Source: Candolleomyces eurysporus (Eukaryota; Basidiomycota; Agaricomycetes; Agaricales; Psathyrellaceae). From it: a DNA stretch of 64,000 bases. Where the stretch lies: assembly GCA_027579435.1 (NCBI GenBank), contig JANBPK010000772.1, positions 1 through 64,000 of the forward strand, written 5' to 3'. Position numbers and translations under genes: made by a program. Under the pieces are notes generated by a model. It saw only the letters and a program-made list of their open reading frames with translations, was not told where the DNA came from and ran no database searches. Below are positions 19,601-32,351 of this stretch, in pieces. Within the stretch, counting starts at the first letter, position 1. Every line of letters starts with the position of its first letter.

Positions 19601-21450
19601 GCGGAGCTCTATCCTGTGCCGTCCCTTGGGCCCTGTGCCGGTGACAAGGAGCAATGTGGTCTTGGCCTTTGGCAACCTCTTTCCATACTCTTGGCAACAA
19701 GGAACAAGAATGGATGCTGAGCCTATCAGGCACTTGCATTGGGCAATCCTAGTTCCTCCTTGGGAGTTAATTCATAGAATTGACATAGGAAAGTCTATGA
19801 CTTTTTTTTGGATTGGCTCAGAAGATGACCCAGTGCTTCTCTGACTTCATGACTGGTAGGATTCATCTCATCTGATTTGACATGAAATAGCGTGTAGTTA
19901 CTTTGCTTTGACACCTTGTCAACAGTTGATCTATTTCAGAGTTAAGGATGTGCTGGCAGGCTTTTGCAAGGTAAAAATAAAATGGTGAAGGTTTGGGGAA
20001 GGCTGCCCTAACCAAGCAATGGCTGCAAACCAGAACATGATTCCCCACAGTCGGTGACCTTCTCCTTGCATTGTGGATGTATACTGATCAACATCTTCAA
20101 CTGCCAGTACCTGTTCCGGCCCAAATCCTTCTTTCACCATTGGGAACATATGGCATCTCATTTGACCTCTGGGTCTGTAGTATGACGGGTCCCCTGCCCA
20201 ATGGGTGGGGTTTTAAAAGCACTTGTACATATCAGTGTTGGTCAGCTGCTTGAAGATAGACACTCACACAATATTAGCTCGGGTTTACAAAGCTATTGAG
20301 AGAATACTCGCCTGCGTGCTTGGCTATGCTCACCCCCAAGGATCTGTATACCAGCATCCAACTTATACTCCAGGAGCTGCCTGGGTAGATGCTCATCAGC
20401 TCAGACACATTGGACCACTCAGTGTATTTCCCACTGTTGTCAGAAATATCCAGATATTCTATGTATCTGTGAACAGCTTCCTTCTCACAGATGCACTCCA
20501 GCTCAGCAGAGTTGCGTCACCTATCCCAAGTGGGCCAACTCCAGTCAGACTTATTCCTAACAGTGTTCCCTTTGCACTGTTACCAGCAGCGCCTTTGCCA
20601 TTGCCTACCAGTGTTCTAGATACTCCAGCTGCACGTGTTGCACAACATTGGGGGCAGTAGGGGATCTGTTGTCGCTTCCAGCAGGAGGCTCGACCAATGT
20701 AGAGAATTAGGATAGACTTCTCCCAGGGCATATGTACTCCTAACCTGTGGCAAGTGGCCAATGCTTCACATGGCAGGAGCCAAGGCATTTTGCAGGCTTC
20801 TGAGGGCAGCACCACTGCTCTAGCTTTAGACGCTCACTGTGCTGTGTCCCACCAGCAAACCACATCAGGCAGTTTCCCTATGTGACACTGTGCCCCGATG
20901 CTCATCATATTCAAACCAGGACTCTAATGCTTGGGCAGTAACTCCCATCAGCGCTCCCTTGCTTGAGGCTGATGCTAATTTCTTTGATGCTAGTAGCTTC
21001 ATTCCAGTTACGCTATTGGCCAGGGTGGATGAAAAAGGATGGTTGATATGTACTTAAAGATGTCTGATACAAGAGGATGAGGAAATAGGAAGGTCAGCCC
21101 AAGGTGAATGGAAGGAACTGAATGGGAAGGGATGCCAACAAAAGGAAGATGAGAGAGGAAGTTGGGACAGACATTTGCAAAAGGTGTTGTGTTGCTGGCG
21201 AGATAGAAAGTGACGGTGGCACCAAATATGATGGCGGAGTAGGAGGAAATGTTGAAATGGGTGGACGGAAAACAGGCGGAGCTGCGAGAGGTTTGAAAAT
21301 GACTGATGGGAGAGATGCAGCCCGGTCACAAGGAGTGACGTCGTCTTGGCATTTTTGGACCCCTTAAGTACCACCTCAGGGACAACATTTTGGTGTCACA
21401 TGAAGGCCTCTTAGGCCCCTTCTACCTGTCAAAAAAGGGTACCTAAAGGT
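16621..21450. other. Degenerate repeat and gene remnants
   Basis: No intact gene. Short coding-like islands occur on both strands. On plus at 16870-16950 is a segment resembling part of a BED zinc finger (ECKFIFKHNKGTSTSS). On minus there are pieces at 16979-17350, 18871-19134, 19431-19739 and 19931-20161 that read as protein but are separated by stops and frame changes. This is most simply decayed transposon ORFs. No terminal repeats could be paired. Confidence 0.35.
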
Positions 21451-24165
21451 ACCTTTGAGACTGTAAACGCTCCACCCGAATCCAAATTAGTCCAGCCCAT
21501 ATTATGCTGGAGTAACTGTAATTATGGTGAGATCCATGAGATTCACAGTACGTCAACCTTAAACAGGTTCTGTTGTGTCACCCCCTACCTCCACAGACAT
21601 CATCTGTTGGCTTCTTTGACAGATTAATTCTGTCGCAACATATTCTTGGAGTGTTTATATTGCCATTTATAGCATTGTTCTCTCTATGATGTGAATTCTG
21701 AACAAACAGCTCCATGGGACGTATCCGGGTCGGTAGCCCCTTTGAATCCACACTTGTGAAGGCACAATGCATCTGCTTTCTGGTGTATACAGTGCTAGGG
21801 CCTTGGAACTGTTACCAAAGCAGTATTGCCATTTTTTCCCATTGCTTGCCAGAAAGTGAAAAACAGAATTATTGTTCACACACTATAGGGATGAACAGAA
21901 AGAGCCAGATAAGTTTGCAGAAAACACCATAGGTGTTTGTCGCTTTGTGGTCCCCTGTAGAATCCCTCAAATGAATGGCCTTGGGGTATGTCAAAAAAAA
22001 AAAACCGGAAAACACTTTTACTCTTCCATGACAAGCGCGATGATATTCAGAGAACCAAAACACCAGCTGCCAGAATGTCTCAACAACTCAGTATGGTTTG
22101 TACTGTGGCAGCACTCCTGAGTTTTGACAGGCAGATTTATGTCTCCATTTCCCGTCCTTCATGCTTCACGCCTGTGGGCACATCCCCAGATGGGCCGTGC
22201 ATGCGGTATCAAAGAAATATCAGTCTATCTAGCCTACTTTCTGATCCCTATTGTGTGGTGAGTGGGGACTGGTAAAATTTTTTATTTATTTGTTCAGCGT
22301 AATCAGGGAAGTGAAACCGGAATTGAGAACACAAATGCAGGTTTGCGCACCTAGGGCGGCCATTCATTCAACCTTTGATCCTGAGAATGTGGTGGGGGAT
22401 TAAATAGGGCACTAATGACATCAATTGAGCCTCTATGTGCCGGAAACCGCAGCGATATGTCTGCCATATCAAGAAATGCACGAGTTACAATTGAAAATTC
22501 AATCGGAAGTGTGCGTTTCGTCTGACCAAAAATAAAGTTCTTCCAATGCTTATGTGACGTGTACCAATCGAACGAGAATGATTTTCTGTTCATGAAAATC
22601 ATGTATCCATGGTACATTGACCAGACTAGGCCCCAGCACCAGCCAATTTGTTTTCTGGACGGCGATCCCCAAAATGGAAAGGCCAACGAGTCGGGCGCCC
22701 GATTGATGGCGGCAGGTCACCGCCACCTCCCGCCACCCCCAGTTTCAAATGTTTAGGCCGCCAATTTAGCACAGTTACCGTAGCTTTGTACTATTCTCTC
22801 GAAGCAGTTTTGAACGGTTCAGCTTTATTCTCTCTAATTGTGTTCCGGAAATGCCTCCCCTCTTGTGAACAATGCAAATCGACCCTCGAGCATTGCATGC
22901 ATGATGGAGGGGATCCCTTCGAGAATGGAAAGATGCGCTCCATACATTTCCAAGTTTGCAAAAGAGAGAGGAGAAATATATTGTTAAAGGCCCTCTTTGA
23001 CAAGTGTTTTCATCCTTAGGCCATGCATTTACAGTCAACTCCCGTCGTTTACACTGTAATTAACCCTCCTTCACATTTACACTCTGTACCCCATACTGTT
23101 AACGGTTCCGTTCCCCATTTTACAGTTCTCGGGGAAGTGCCCAAATTTGGCTAAATTCAATGAGCTTCCTGACTCTCACATGGACCTCTTAGGTCGTTTA
23201 CACCAGGCGGTAAATAGGGCCTAATGGTCGCTTTACAGTGTAAAAAACATGTCCCTGAGGTGTTAAGTACCCTCGGCAACCGCCCCTGTATAGATGAAAT
23301 ACTCCGAATGCCGCAATTAGTGACCTCACTTCTCCGAATTTTGCTGAACCATTTGAACCTTGAAGAGACGGATCGGAAACATCAAAGGTCTAACGGTGCG
23401 CTCCAACTTGGATGTTCTAAAGCCAAGGCCTATAGTGTCAACATAACCATAGTATCGTCAGGAGCGCTATCAGGGGTGGGTGGGAAGTGCAATTACAGGG
23501 AGACGGCGGGATTGGCGGTGCTTCCTAGCAGTGACCAATCCCGGTATATACCAAACGGTATTCCCCGTCAAAATTTCAAGGTTTGTGCCTTCATCTCTGA
23601 AGGGAATGGTCAAGGGGGATTGACGTTTGATAGGCGCTCCATGCATTCGTCGCGTCATAATTAGGCGCTTAACGATGAGGGATATAAGTGCGGGCCCAGA
23701 TCGCTCCAGACCCTTGAAGTACTTATCGCAGACAGACAGCACGGAGAATCCAAGCAACACCACTAACATGAGGAAGACTTACTGCATGGTAAATTACAAG
23801 TGGGTTAATGATACATAAGAGAGATGTAAGCGAAGATAAGCAGTGAATACAAGCAAGTAGCAGGTACAGCAAATATAAATACAACAACAAGGGTTCAAAT
23901 GAAGGAGTACAACATGACCATGTCTGAAAAACTCGAATCAGTCTAATTTGGCAGGTCCTAATCATGCGTTCGAATCGTCAAAAAATCGTCTCCAGTTCAT
24001 GAATTCATCAACACCAAATCCGTCGCAGATGAAGGGACCACATTCATTTTCTCCGTCCTCGGCCGGTTGAAGGCCGAGATGAAGGGAAGGGGAAGTGCAG
24101 GGGTATAACCATTGAAACCACTGCCACGGCATTTCAAATGGCTTCCGAGGTCACGAGCGGCGGGG
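21451..24165. other. Long stretch with no confident gene
   Basis: Only short unsupported ORFs, the longest 111 codons on minus (22351-22686) and 146 on plus (23224-23664), neither with a recognisable motif. Around 23029-23100 is TACAGTCAACTCCCGTCG followed by GTTTACACTGTAA-type words, which resembles a Tc1/mariner terminus. No matching inverted copy was found. Confidence 0.3.
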
Positions 24166-27007
24166 TTAGTCCCCGCCCCGCGCAACAGCAACACCCGCTG
24201 CGACCCCCACACAGAAACTGGCACCAACCAGACCGCCAATTACGACCCACTTCTGAGTCTGACCCTGGCTTTGGAAATTCCCTGGTACCAGCTGACCAGC
24301 ATCCTTCTCGTCGAACTCCTGCTCGTCCATCGTATTGTCGGATGCACGCTCGCGATTCCTGGGGGTAGCAGGCTGCGCCGCTCTGCGTGAAGGCTCAAAC
24401 ACCAGCGCGAAAGGCATCAAACACATCCTCTTCACCGCCTCCACCACTCTCGTCTTCAACGGCCCCAACATCGACACCGTGAATAAGAACAACGACGGGA
24501 AATGCAAGGGGTCAAACGAGTGCGAATGGGTGTACGCGATAATCCTGGGAGCAGCATGCTTCTCCTCCAGATCATGCTCAAACGCAACCTCGCCCCCCTC
24601 CTCCTTCGAACTCCCATCCACCTCCGATCGCACCTCATCCTGATGTTCTTCTCCCCGAGGCGCCCCCTCACCCAACAGCATCGACCTCTCCCTAATTCCA
24701 ACCGCCACATCCCTCGAGAAATCGGTCATCCACTGCCTCTCCCACTTCTCCTTATCCCATCCCCTCCACCCAATTTGCGTCGACCCCTTCCTCTCACCAC
24801 CACCACTCCTCCTCAACCCCCGCTCCTTGGAGAGCGATCTGGAGTACAAGGTAGCGGGGTCACCTCCGTGAAGCCCGCGCACCACCCGATCCACCTCTCT
24901 CCACCGCAAAAATCTCCCCGCGGCTTCCATCCTCAAGGTCGCAAGCGTCTCGGGAGAGTGGAACAGTCCATGCTTGAGAGCGACTGCATCTCGCGGCCTG
25001 AAAGACGACAAGACAAGTGGGGCATGAAGCACCTTTCGCGCGGATATTTCAGGATAAGCCGGTACACTAGCACTAGCAGGGGCAGCTGCATTATGCTGCG
25101 GCAGTTGGTGCGGCTGAGTGTGGACTGGGGAGTCCCGAGAAGCCGGGAACGATGCGGAGAAGCTAGAGGACGAAGAGACGGGATAGGATGAAGACGTGCT
25201 TGCGCTCGAGGCCGCGGAAGCCGGTAGGACGATGATGGGTATATGAGCCCCGAGAGAGTCTACGATGTGTCGATCGAGAGGTGTCAACGCTAAAACAATG
25301 ATATGAGTAAAGTGATGAGACTACAGGGCGGATATTAGATTACTCACAAGAGGGAAGAAGGAGAATCAAAGCCGTGAACAGCGGCGTTGATGCAGACCCG
25401 ACCAAATTGGCTACGACAGCAGATGGCTGTGAGTCCGGGTGAAGTACGTCGGAAACCGCATGGAACGGCGCATGTACAATATTCTTGATTTTCGTCACAA
25501 GCGCGTCTCCCTAGATAATCCATTAAAACCTGAATAAAATCAAGAAGCCTGAACGGAGAACTCACATCGGTTAAAGCATCGTATCCCGGCAATTCGACCA
25601 CCTCGACGTTCTTCAAAGGCTCATACTTCTCCAAGCCATGCGCATCGTTGTGTTCGATCCAATCAGTCGAGGCTCTGAGGACCTTGGCTCCAGCCCTACC
25701 CAATTGCACCATATCCTCATCTAATCCGTCCAACAAATCTTTCTCTCCACCATCCCCATCCCCACCCGAACCTTGCTTCGCAGCCAAAAGCTCCACAGGA
25801 ACCGGGTCCTCCCACTCCCCAACCTCCACGATATCCTCATTATCCTCCAACAACAAAGTCGCAAGGAACCCTCTTCCTCCAGGCGCAGCCCCCTGCCTCG
25901 CCAACACAAGCAGCCTCATCTCTCCCAACGTCTGTCCATAAGGCGTCGGCCTCTTCAGCGCAGGAGGCAGCGAAAGCGACGGAATAATCAAGCCGCTCGT
26001 CGCACCAGCATGATCGGACGAATACGCATAATGCTGCTGCCCAAAACTCCTCCTCCTCCCAGCCCCACCTGCGCCTCTCCGACTGCGACTACTCGCTCGT
26101 CCGCCAAAGATGAGCTCCAAAGAGGAAGGAGACGATTCCAAAGACGAGAACGTAGATTCCGAGCGCTGTTGGCGCAGCGTCCTCCTCCTCCTATGGTTCT
26201 GCGGACTCGATCTGNCCCCCCGCCTTGTCCTGAGCCGAGTCATGTTCCTGTTCGCGCCTCGGCCGACCCTCCTGCGACGCCGGTCGGGACTGTAACCGGT
26301 GCTGCTGCTGCTGCTGCTGCTGCCCGTCCTGCGCATGGTCTTCATGTTCATGCTGAAAGTCGTGCTCGTGGTGCGAGAACGAGCGGGGCGGGAACCCCGG
26401 ACTCGCAGCAGCCGAGCTGAAGAAGAACGAGGAGCCCACCGACGGCAGGGACGATACCGACTCTGAAGGAGAGGGCAGCGCGCTCGAATCCGCTCCGTCC
26501 AGCCGCGGAGATGGGGGCATCGACGGGAACGAAAAGTTGGTACTGTGGCTCNGCCTCCAAGCTCCTCGGCATTAAAAAGGGTGCAAGTGCAGGTGCGGGT
26601 GCAGGCACCGAGCGATCGGTAGTCGGGTTTGGTTGTGGTTGCTGCTGTGAGGAAGGATGCAGAGGTGTTCCTCCTTCGTCCTGTGTTCGCCGGTCCCCTG
26701 GTGGCGTCCCACCTCCACCATCACTCCCGACACGACTCGTGCCCAAGCTGCTTCCTTCCCCATCGTCCTCTTCTTCTTCCTGATCTTCCGGTTTATGTTC
26801 AACCTCTGTAGAGTCCGAGGAACCAGACTGCTGTTGGCTATGGTGTATGCGCTCCAACTCAGCCAGGATGTGAGCGGGGAGTGCGCGCACAGTCGATGCG
26901 CTCTCGCTGATCCTGCCTTGAGGCCGGTGTCCATCGTCAAGATTCACTCTCGGACTCTCGACGCTCAACAACCCATCCATCTCCCCAATCGTATCCGTCG
27001 TCTCCAT
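24166..27007 (-). CDS. Septin-like protein with degenerate P-loop and C-terminal membrane segment (about 908 aa)
   Basis: Exons: 27007-25566, 25510-25348, 25289-24166. Two Ns beside repeats and homopolymers (26552, 26215) shift the frame; leaving both out gives 1,440 nt in exon 1, divisible by three and open. The N-terminal ~330 residues are low complexity (acidic, poly-Gln, Ser/Arg-rich). The middle resembles a septin-type GTPase: a strand-loop LVLARQGAAPGGRGFLATLL where GxxxxGK(S/T) would sit, ELPGYDALTD at the G3 position, and LTPLDRHIVDSL followed by IPIIVLP at the septin G4 region. The P-loop Lys and Ser/Thr are missing. The last ~25 residues are a hydrophobic helix (WVVIGGLVGASFCVGVAAG). 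Similarity to septins is inference from motif order; the function is unknown. Confidence 0.6.
26301..26322 (+). repeat. (GCT)n microsatellite, encodes poly-Gln on minus
   Basis: Seven GCT units in exon 1 of the minus-strand septin-like gene, read as a run of seven Gln. Expected to vary in length between strains. Confidence 0.85.
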
Positions 27008-28568
27008 CTGACCAATGTTCAAACTCGTGTCTCTTCGTATAGCCGCAGCAGTACAGGCGTCCCTAACCAACAGGGGCTTTGCTGAGAGCGGATTCAAGGA
27101 TGTCTGGTGCTCTGATTCGCGCTCGTATCGTCGTCGTCGTAAAGCCCAAGCTCAACGGGCAGAATGGATGGCAGCTAGATGCTGGAGCACGACGCGGTCG
27201 AGCCGGTATGTAGGGAGAAGAAAGAAAGCAAGAGACAGCTATAGCACTTGGGCAGAATACCCAATCCCAAATGATGGCCAAAGCACTGCACCCGCGGCAA
27301 CACGTGGAAGTCGCGCCATTCCATCTTATCTGATAAGATTACGTCATCAGGGTCTAGGCTTCGTGTTCTGTGATCTCCCTTGGTCCAGTTCGCGTCAAGA
27401 GCTCAGAAGTTAGAACCGAGTGAAGTATTCGTATGACTAGTAGAGGGATGTGAGAGTAAGATATATCGAGAGGAGAGAGAGATCCACTAAATAACCAAAA
27501 ACGAAATAAGAATACGTAGTCGACAAGTGTCTGTGATATGTTATGTGTGTGTTTATAAAAAAAGAAAATGTTGTGTTTTTCTCTTCGTTTTGCTTCTCTC
27601 CAAACCCAACCACAACCCCAGCACCCCCTTCCCCTTCCAGGATTCGTTCAGAAAACATAAGTACGTTTGTAGGCACGTCATTCCAATCATCCAGACTCCA
27701 AGTTTCCGGAAACTTGAAGCATCCATCCATAGCAATGAATAGATTCATCGGATCGTTATCATGGTCGTCGCTGTCGTCCATAACAATACAAGGCGAAAGA
27801 AAACGCATTCGCCAACGGGGGCTAGGTCCAGAAGTCCGAGGGAAGAGTCACGATCCAGGCGTTAACGGGAATCGCGACTCTCCTTCGAGACCACTGGATC
27901 AAGGATGCAGAACGATAATCATAGAAAAGGGCGGAGAATAAAAAGGTGTCGCAAATGGAGGAATAGAAGGTGCATGGTAGGTAGAAATCGGGTGGTCATG
28001 GGAGTAAATAGAAGGCTTAATAACGAAGAGGATGCGAAGCTGGAAACCGAAGCAGGGGGATGTGAGAAGGTATAAAAACAAAAGGGTAGGAATAAAAACA
28101 GAACAAGGCAACGCGAGCAAAGAAACCGGATGCAGGGGCGAAATAATTGAAGGGAGGCAGCAAGGGTCCAATGCAATAAAAAGAAAGTCCAGAGGAAAGC
28201 GGCAATGAAGCAGGGTAGTGATGGGGGGCATGTTGCATATTGAATGAGCCGGCGGAAGAAGGAAATGATAGCATGATCGAGGACCGACGGTGACAATACC
28301 CGCCAGGAGGCTCCAAGAGAGAGCCACTACAGTTTGCTTCCTTGACACTCCTTTCTTCCGTTAAATTGACTGATTTCTTCCGCACTCCGAGTATACTCCA
28401 CCACCTCCACCCGATCGGGAATCGCTACGACGACACCATAATCCGCCGCGAATCCGCCGTCAAGGGAGAAGAAGAACGTATTGCAGTAAACATCCAGGAT
28501 CCAGAAAAGAAAACGNAAAAATGCGATAGATGATCACGTTCCATGAATATCTCTATGCCAATTGCTTT
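27008..28568. other. Intergenic, no confident gene
   Basis: This is the upstream region of the septin-like gene and the downstream region of the membrane-protein gene, both on minus. An acidic open stretch on minus at 27570-27808 (MDDSDDHDNDPMNLF) has no domain and could be a small unrecognised exon or chance. Confidence 0.3.
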
Positions 28569-29853
28569 CTAAACGATCGATTCCCTCGCTTGACCCGAAG
28601 ATCTCGAATGCAACTCCAACAGCTCCTCTAAACTAGGTGAGGTTGGTGACGGCGACCGTGACCGTGTTGGGGACCTAGAGCTTGACGAAGATGTAGGGGA
28701 AGGGGTCCTTGAGCCGGAGCTACGTGAGCTATTCGAAGGCGAAGGTGGTGATGGGGATCGCGAAGGTGGTGATAGTGGCCTTGCTAGCGACGAGCTCGCA
28801 GTGGGTATCAAAATGGGATTCACCACTGGTTGAGGAAGCAATGGTGCCGATGGAGAACGGCGCTGGATCTGGACAGAGGCTTGCCTTGCGGGTGGCGGTC
28901 GTGATGATGGTCGGCGGAAGGTCTAAATGAAATTCGGAGGAAATAGTCAGCGATCGTGCAATCGACAGATGTGAAGTGAAAAGAGGGTTGTGTGATGAAG
29001 CCAGTAGTGAGGGAAGCGAACAGGGCACGCAGGCTGGAGCCTGTTGGAGGCTGAATGGCGATGCCAACGGATCGTCCATTACAGAACGGATATGAATGCA
29101 CAGCGGTCGGAGGCAGCCGCTCCGCGGCGATGAAGCGGGGGGGAAACCAAAATGGACGAGGGGTTATGCACACCACGGAAACAAGGACTTACATGTCGTG
29201 ACATGATCATTTTGGCCATCGACACAGGCACCTCTGACTGGTAGAGGGTGGGAACTGGAGTGAGGCGTCAGGAACCAATTCAGCAAGTTAATGGGGGNCA
29301 TGAACTCACGAGGTCGCTCGAAGGCAGGGCCACCAGGTCGCCTCGTAGTGAGAACGGGCCCTTGCAGGGCCGCCTGTTGAGCCTGCGGCTGCAACCAACC
29401 CTGCTTCTCGCTCATTCCTACACCGACACCTCTACCAATTCCTGCGCTGACGTGTGCATGCTGGAGGGATGGAGCCAATGGGAAAGCGGGGAGCGTATCC
29501 CATTTGATGAGGCCCCACAGCCATGACGAGGTCGGGCGCTGCTCCATTTGAACACGGGGGGTACTGTTGGATTTCTCAGATGATGAGGGCGACGAGGAGG
29601 CTGAGGTCGACGAGTTGAATTTTGGGACTTGCTGTGCCTTCCTTCCCTTGACAAAGGCCAGATGTTCCCTGAAGCCGATGAAGAAGGCGCGCACGAACGA
29701 GAGCAGAACGAAGACGGCGACCATGGAGAGGAGGATTGTCGACGACGAGGGCAGCGCAGACAGGGTGAGGTCGACGTCGGACAGAGAGAGGGCCATTCTG
29801 GGCATTGGGGGGATTTGCGGAATGGATGCTGGCAAACGGACTTTAAGGAGCAT
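28569..29853 (-). CDS. Single-pass membrane protein, Ser/Arg-rich tail (312 aa), unknown function
   Basis: Exons: 29853-29310, 29233-29193, 28922-28569, total 939 nt without a stop. The tiny 41-nt middle exon encodes the core of VPVSMAKMIMSRHTFRRP, a stretch that I recall from other agaricomycete hypothetical proteins. Near residue 40 is one hydrophobic helix (ILLSMVAVFVLLSFVRAFFIGF) followed by a positively charged stop-transfer segment. The C-terminus is rich in SP, SR and RS dipeptides, a likely phosphorylation or disordered region. An N at 29298 falls in intron 1 and does no harm. No enzymatic motif is visible. Confidence 0.75.
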
Positions 29854-31666
29854 TGCTAGGAGTGATTGCTTAAACTCGAAAGCGCCTGAAGCTGGTTTTG
29901 CATTAAATGAAGGGGTCGTGTTTAGGAGCAGGCTGTTGGGATGAAGACGAGCAGGACGCACCAGTGCAGGATGACAACCAACAACAAACAGCCGTTGAAC
30001 CGTGAGCGCAAAGGACCAAAACCGGGGGCAAACGAACTCGACGACAGGGNCGACGACGAGGACGATGGCAAGAGCAGCGACGACGACGGGGGACAACGGC
30101 GACGACGAGCTAAAGAGCGGGGGGCCACTCGAGGCGATAAGCGTCGGGCGCGAGGAATGATATAGCAAAGAAAGAGAAGTGGGAAAAAGAAGGGATGCGG
30201 TTGTTTTGACGACGTGGACCGCTTGTTCGGCTCTCCCGAGAGTTTTCCCATGCCCTTCCCTTTTTGGTCCTCCCTCCGGGCCCCCTTTCCCGCCGAATTA
30301 GTCCCGTTCCGGCCTGGCTCGGGCTGCTCCTTCCTCTCTCTGCTCAGATCCTCGCCGCTGCTCTATTTCGCGTTGCGAGGTCGCTGGAAATGAAAAACAC
30401 GCCTGCACTGTGCACCGCGGGGCTTTCGCCCGTCCACTACTAAGCACCATGAGATGAACCATCAAATGTTATTCATCGACCGGCTAGTGCGGGAGGCTCT
30501 TTCGATCGTCCGAGTCCGTTCCGCTGGGCCTTCATGCAAGAGGCCAGCACCCTACCCTTGTGCGTGCGCTTTGACTCCTAAACATGCTTCTCGTTGTCGC
30601 TTATTGTCTGCGTGAAGCTAGCGTGTCCTCGGAATGCAGGTGGATGCCGTGCGTCTGGGGTTTAATAGCCATCTTACATACAGACAAGGGGCAGACGTGA
30701 TGCTGATGTCATCCTCATCGGGTCGACGCGTCAGCTTCCAGCGCGCAAAAGCCATACCGAATCAATATACCATCTGGTGTCTACAGTCCGGCCCAGGAGG
30801 TGTCGCCATGGGGGCAACGGCCATCCATAGCACGACAGACCGAAACAATCAAGAATCTTCTGTACTCTCGAATCATCAGATGACGCTCGCAGCGCAGCGA
30901 TGGCGTTCTCAAAGAACACCTTGACGTCGCTACGTGATCTAATCACATATCACCGGTGTCCCTACCCCGCAATCTGGACAGAAAGTCAAGTGATGTGGCT
31001 CTAGATTATCCAGGGCACTTCTTGGATTTTCTCTGGATATATACATATTCTGTGGAGAAACGTCGTCCATGCCCAGTCGTGTTTGTGTCCGGGTCCAACT
31101 TCGAGTGAGGACCCTTACGAAAACGTCGAGACTCGCATAGACAAGGATGCACCATCGGCCGCTTGACAATTGCCTCACCGTCTACGATCCTGTTACAGAG
31201 GCTTGCGGACACGTAGATGCTATGCCAGATCAGGATCCTACAATGAAAGCCACGCACTCGACAATTATCCGGCGTTTTATCCCCCGTATGCATGACAAAA
31301 GAAGCTCTCAATAGAACTACCAAGGTATGCAGACGGCACCGGACGCTCAAGTTGGCACCAACCCCATGCAACGTGTCTCACATGGTGCTATAGTTACTTG
31401 CTCGACTTTCGTACACCGTTGCAAGAATTCTTCGAAGGGTCCATTCACTCCCGAGGTTTTATGTCGCATGTGGTGTGGCTATCCACGGACGCATTGCTGT
31501 AATCCATATCTTATCACACCTTGTCCCAGACTGAGATGCATGCGTCATCTGTAACGGAGCCCTTTGACAGCTGCTGTCGCAACACAGAAGAAGGTCTCCT
31601 TGTTGTGGGTCCATCCAGGCAAAGGATCGGTTTATCTGGAACGCCATTGAGCATCTTATCTTGCGT
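29854..31666. other. Intergenic, no gene seen
   Basis: 5' region of the minus-strand membrane-protein gene and further sequence up to the tRNA. Open stretches here have no motif and no consistent splice pattern. Confidence 0.3.
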
Positions 31667-31773
31667 GCTGGAATGGCCGAGTCGTTAAGGCGAGTGATTT
31701 GAATATCAGGCCTCGTGCCCGTCCAAATATCACTTGGTGTTTCACCGCGTAGGTTCAAATCCTGCTTCCAGCG
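31667..31773 (+). tRNA. tRNA-Ser(UGA) with intron
   Basis: Seven-bp acceptor stem GCTGGAA/TTCCAGC, discriminator G as expected for serine, D-arm TGGCCGAGTCGTTAAGGC, anticodon stem AGTGA/TCACT around TTTGAA (anticodon TGA), long variable arm TGGTGTTTCACC (type II tRNA), and T-arm GTAGGTTCAAATCCTGC. About 25 nt sits between position 37 and the 3' side of the anticodon loop, the canonical place for a eukaryotic tRNA intron. Confidence 0.93.
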
Positions 31774-31868
31774 AACTTTTTGCGATTTCTTGGTGTGTTG
31801 TCGCTGAACGTCGTCCTTGAATTAACATCGATGTTGTTCGTAGCTTAAAGCGAGAATAGGCTCAGGAT

Positions 31869-32126
31869 TTGTATCTGCGCAATCATACTAGATCAACGCG
31901 CGCGACCGACATCCCGAAAACTGAAATCGTCAGAACCAGAACGGAGAGGTACCGCGGTTCCAAAACTCGACGACCGCGACAGCCTTCGCCCTCCGCACCT
32001 CCAGCTGAGGTGGTCGAGTCGTTAAGGCAAGATCAACTCAGGTTCATGGAGGGGATATTTGGAAAGCCTCGGTGGTACGAGGGTGTGATTACCAAGGAGG
32101 AATTCGACAAGAGCCAGTGGCGGTAG
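31869..32126 (+). CDS. Short possible coding segment (up to 85 codons), unknown
   Basis: Open stretch without an ATG start. Its C-terminal half (LRFMEGIFGKPRWYEGVITK) reads like real protein. It could be the last exon of an unrecognised gene or a remnant. It overlaps a tRNA D-arm-like sequence at 32011-32030. Confidence 0.25.
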   Translation: MYLRNHTRSTRATDIPKTEIVRTRTERYRGSKTRRPRQPSPSAPPAEVVESLRQDQLRFMEGIFGKPRWYEGVITKEEFDKSQWR

Positions 32127-32351
32127 TTTCTCATGTGCCACTTGCCGCTGTTCATGTACGAACATGAGGAAGAGCTTTTCATACTGTTACCAATGCATCC
32201 AACTTCTCATTGTCGTAGACACCTTCCACTCAGCCATTGCGCCCCCCNTCCAACAGGTTATTACGTCTCACACCGCTTACTCCCTACACGAGTTTGTGGC
32301 AGAATCGTCATACGTCGTGAGCCTGGCCTAACAAGAGGGTTGCAGCGGTAG

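Noticed and set aside
23224..23664. 146-codon plus-strand ORF
   Set aside because: No motif, no splice context, surrounded by repeat-like non-coding sequence; starting ATG has no promoter signal.
26110..26200. Hydrophobic segment GIYVLVFGIVSFLFGAHLW as a membrane protein
   Set aside because: It is the +1 frame of a Ser-rich stretch in the septin-like gene; removing the N at 26215 restores the Ser-rich frame and leaves this one behind a stop.
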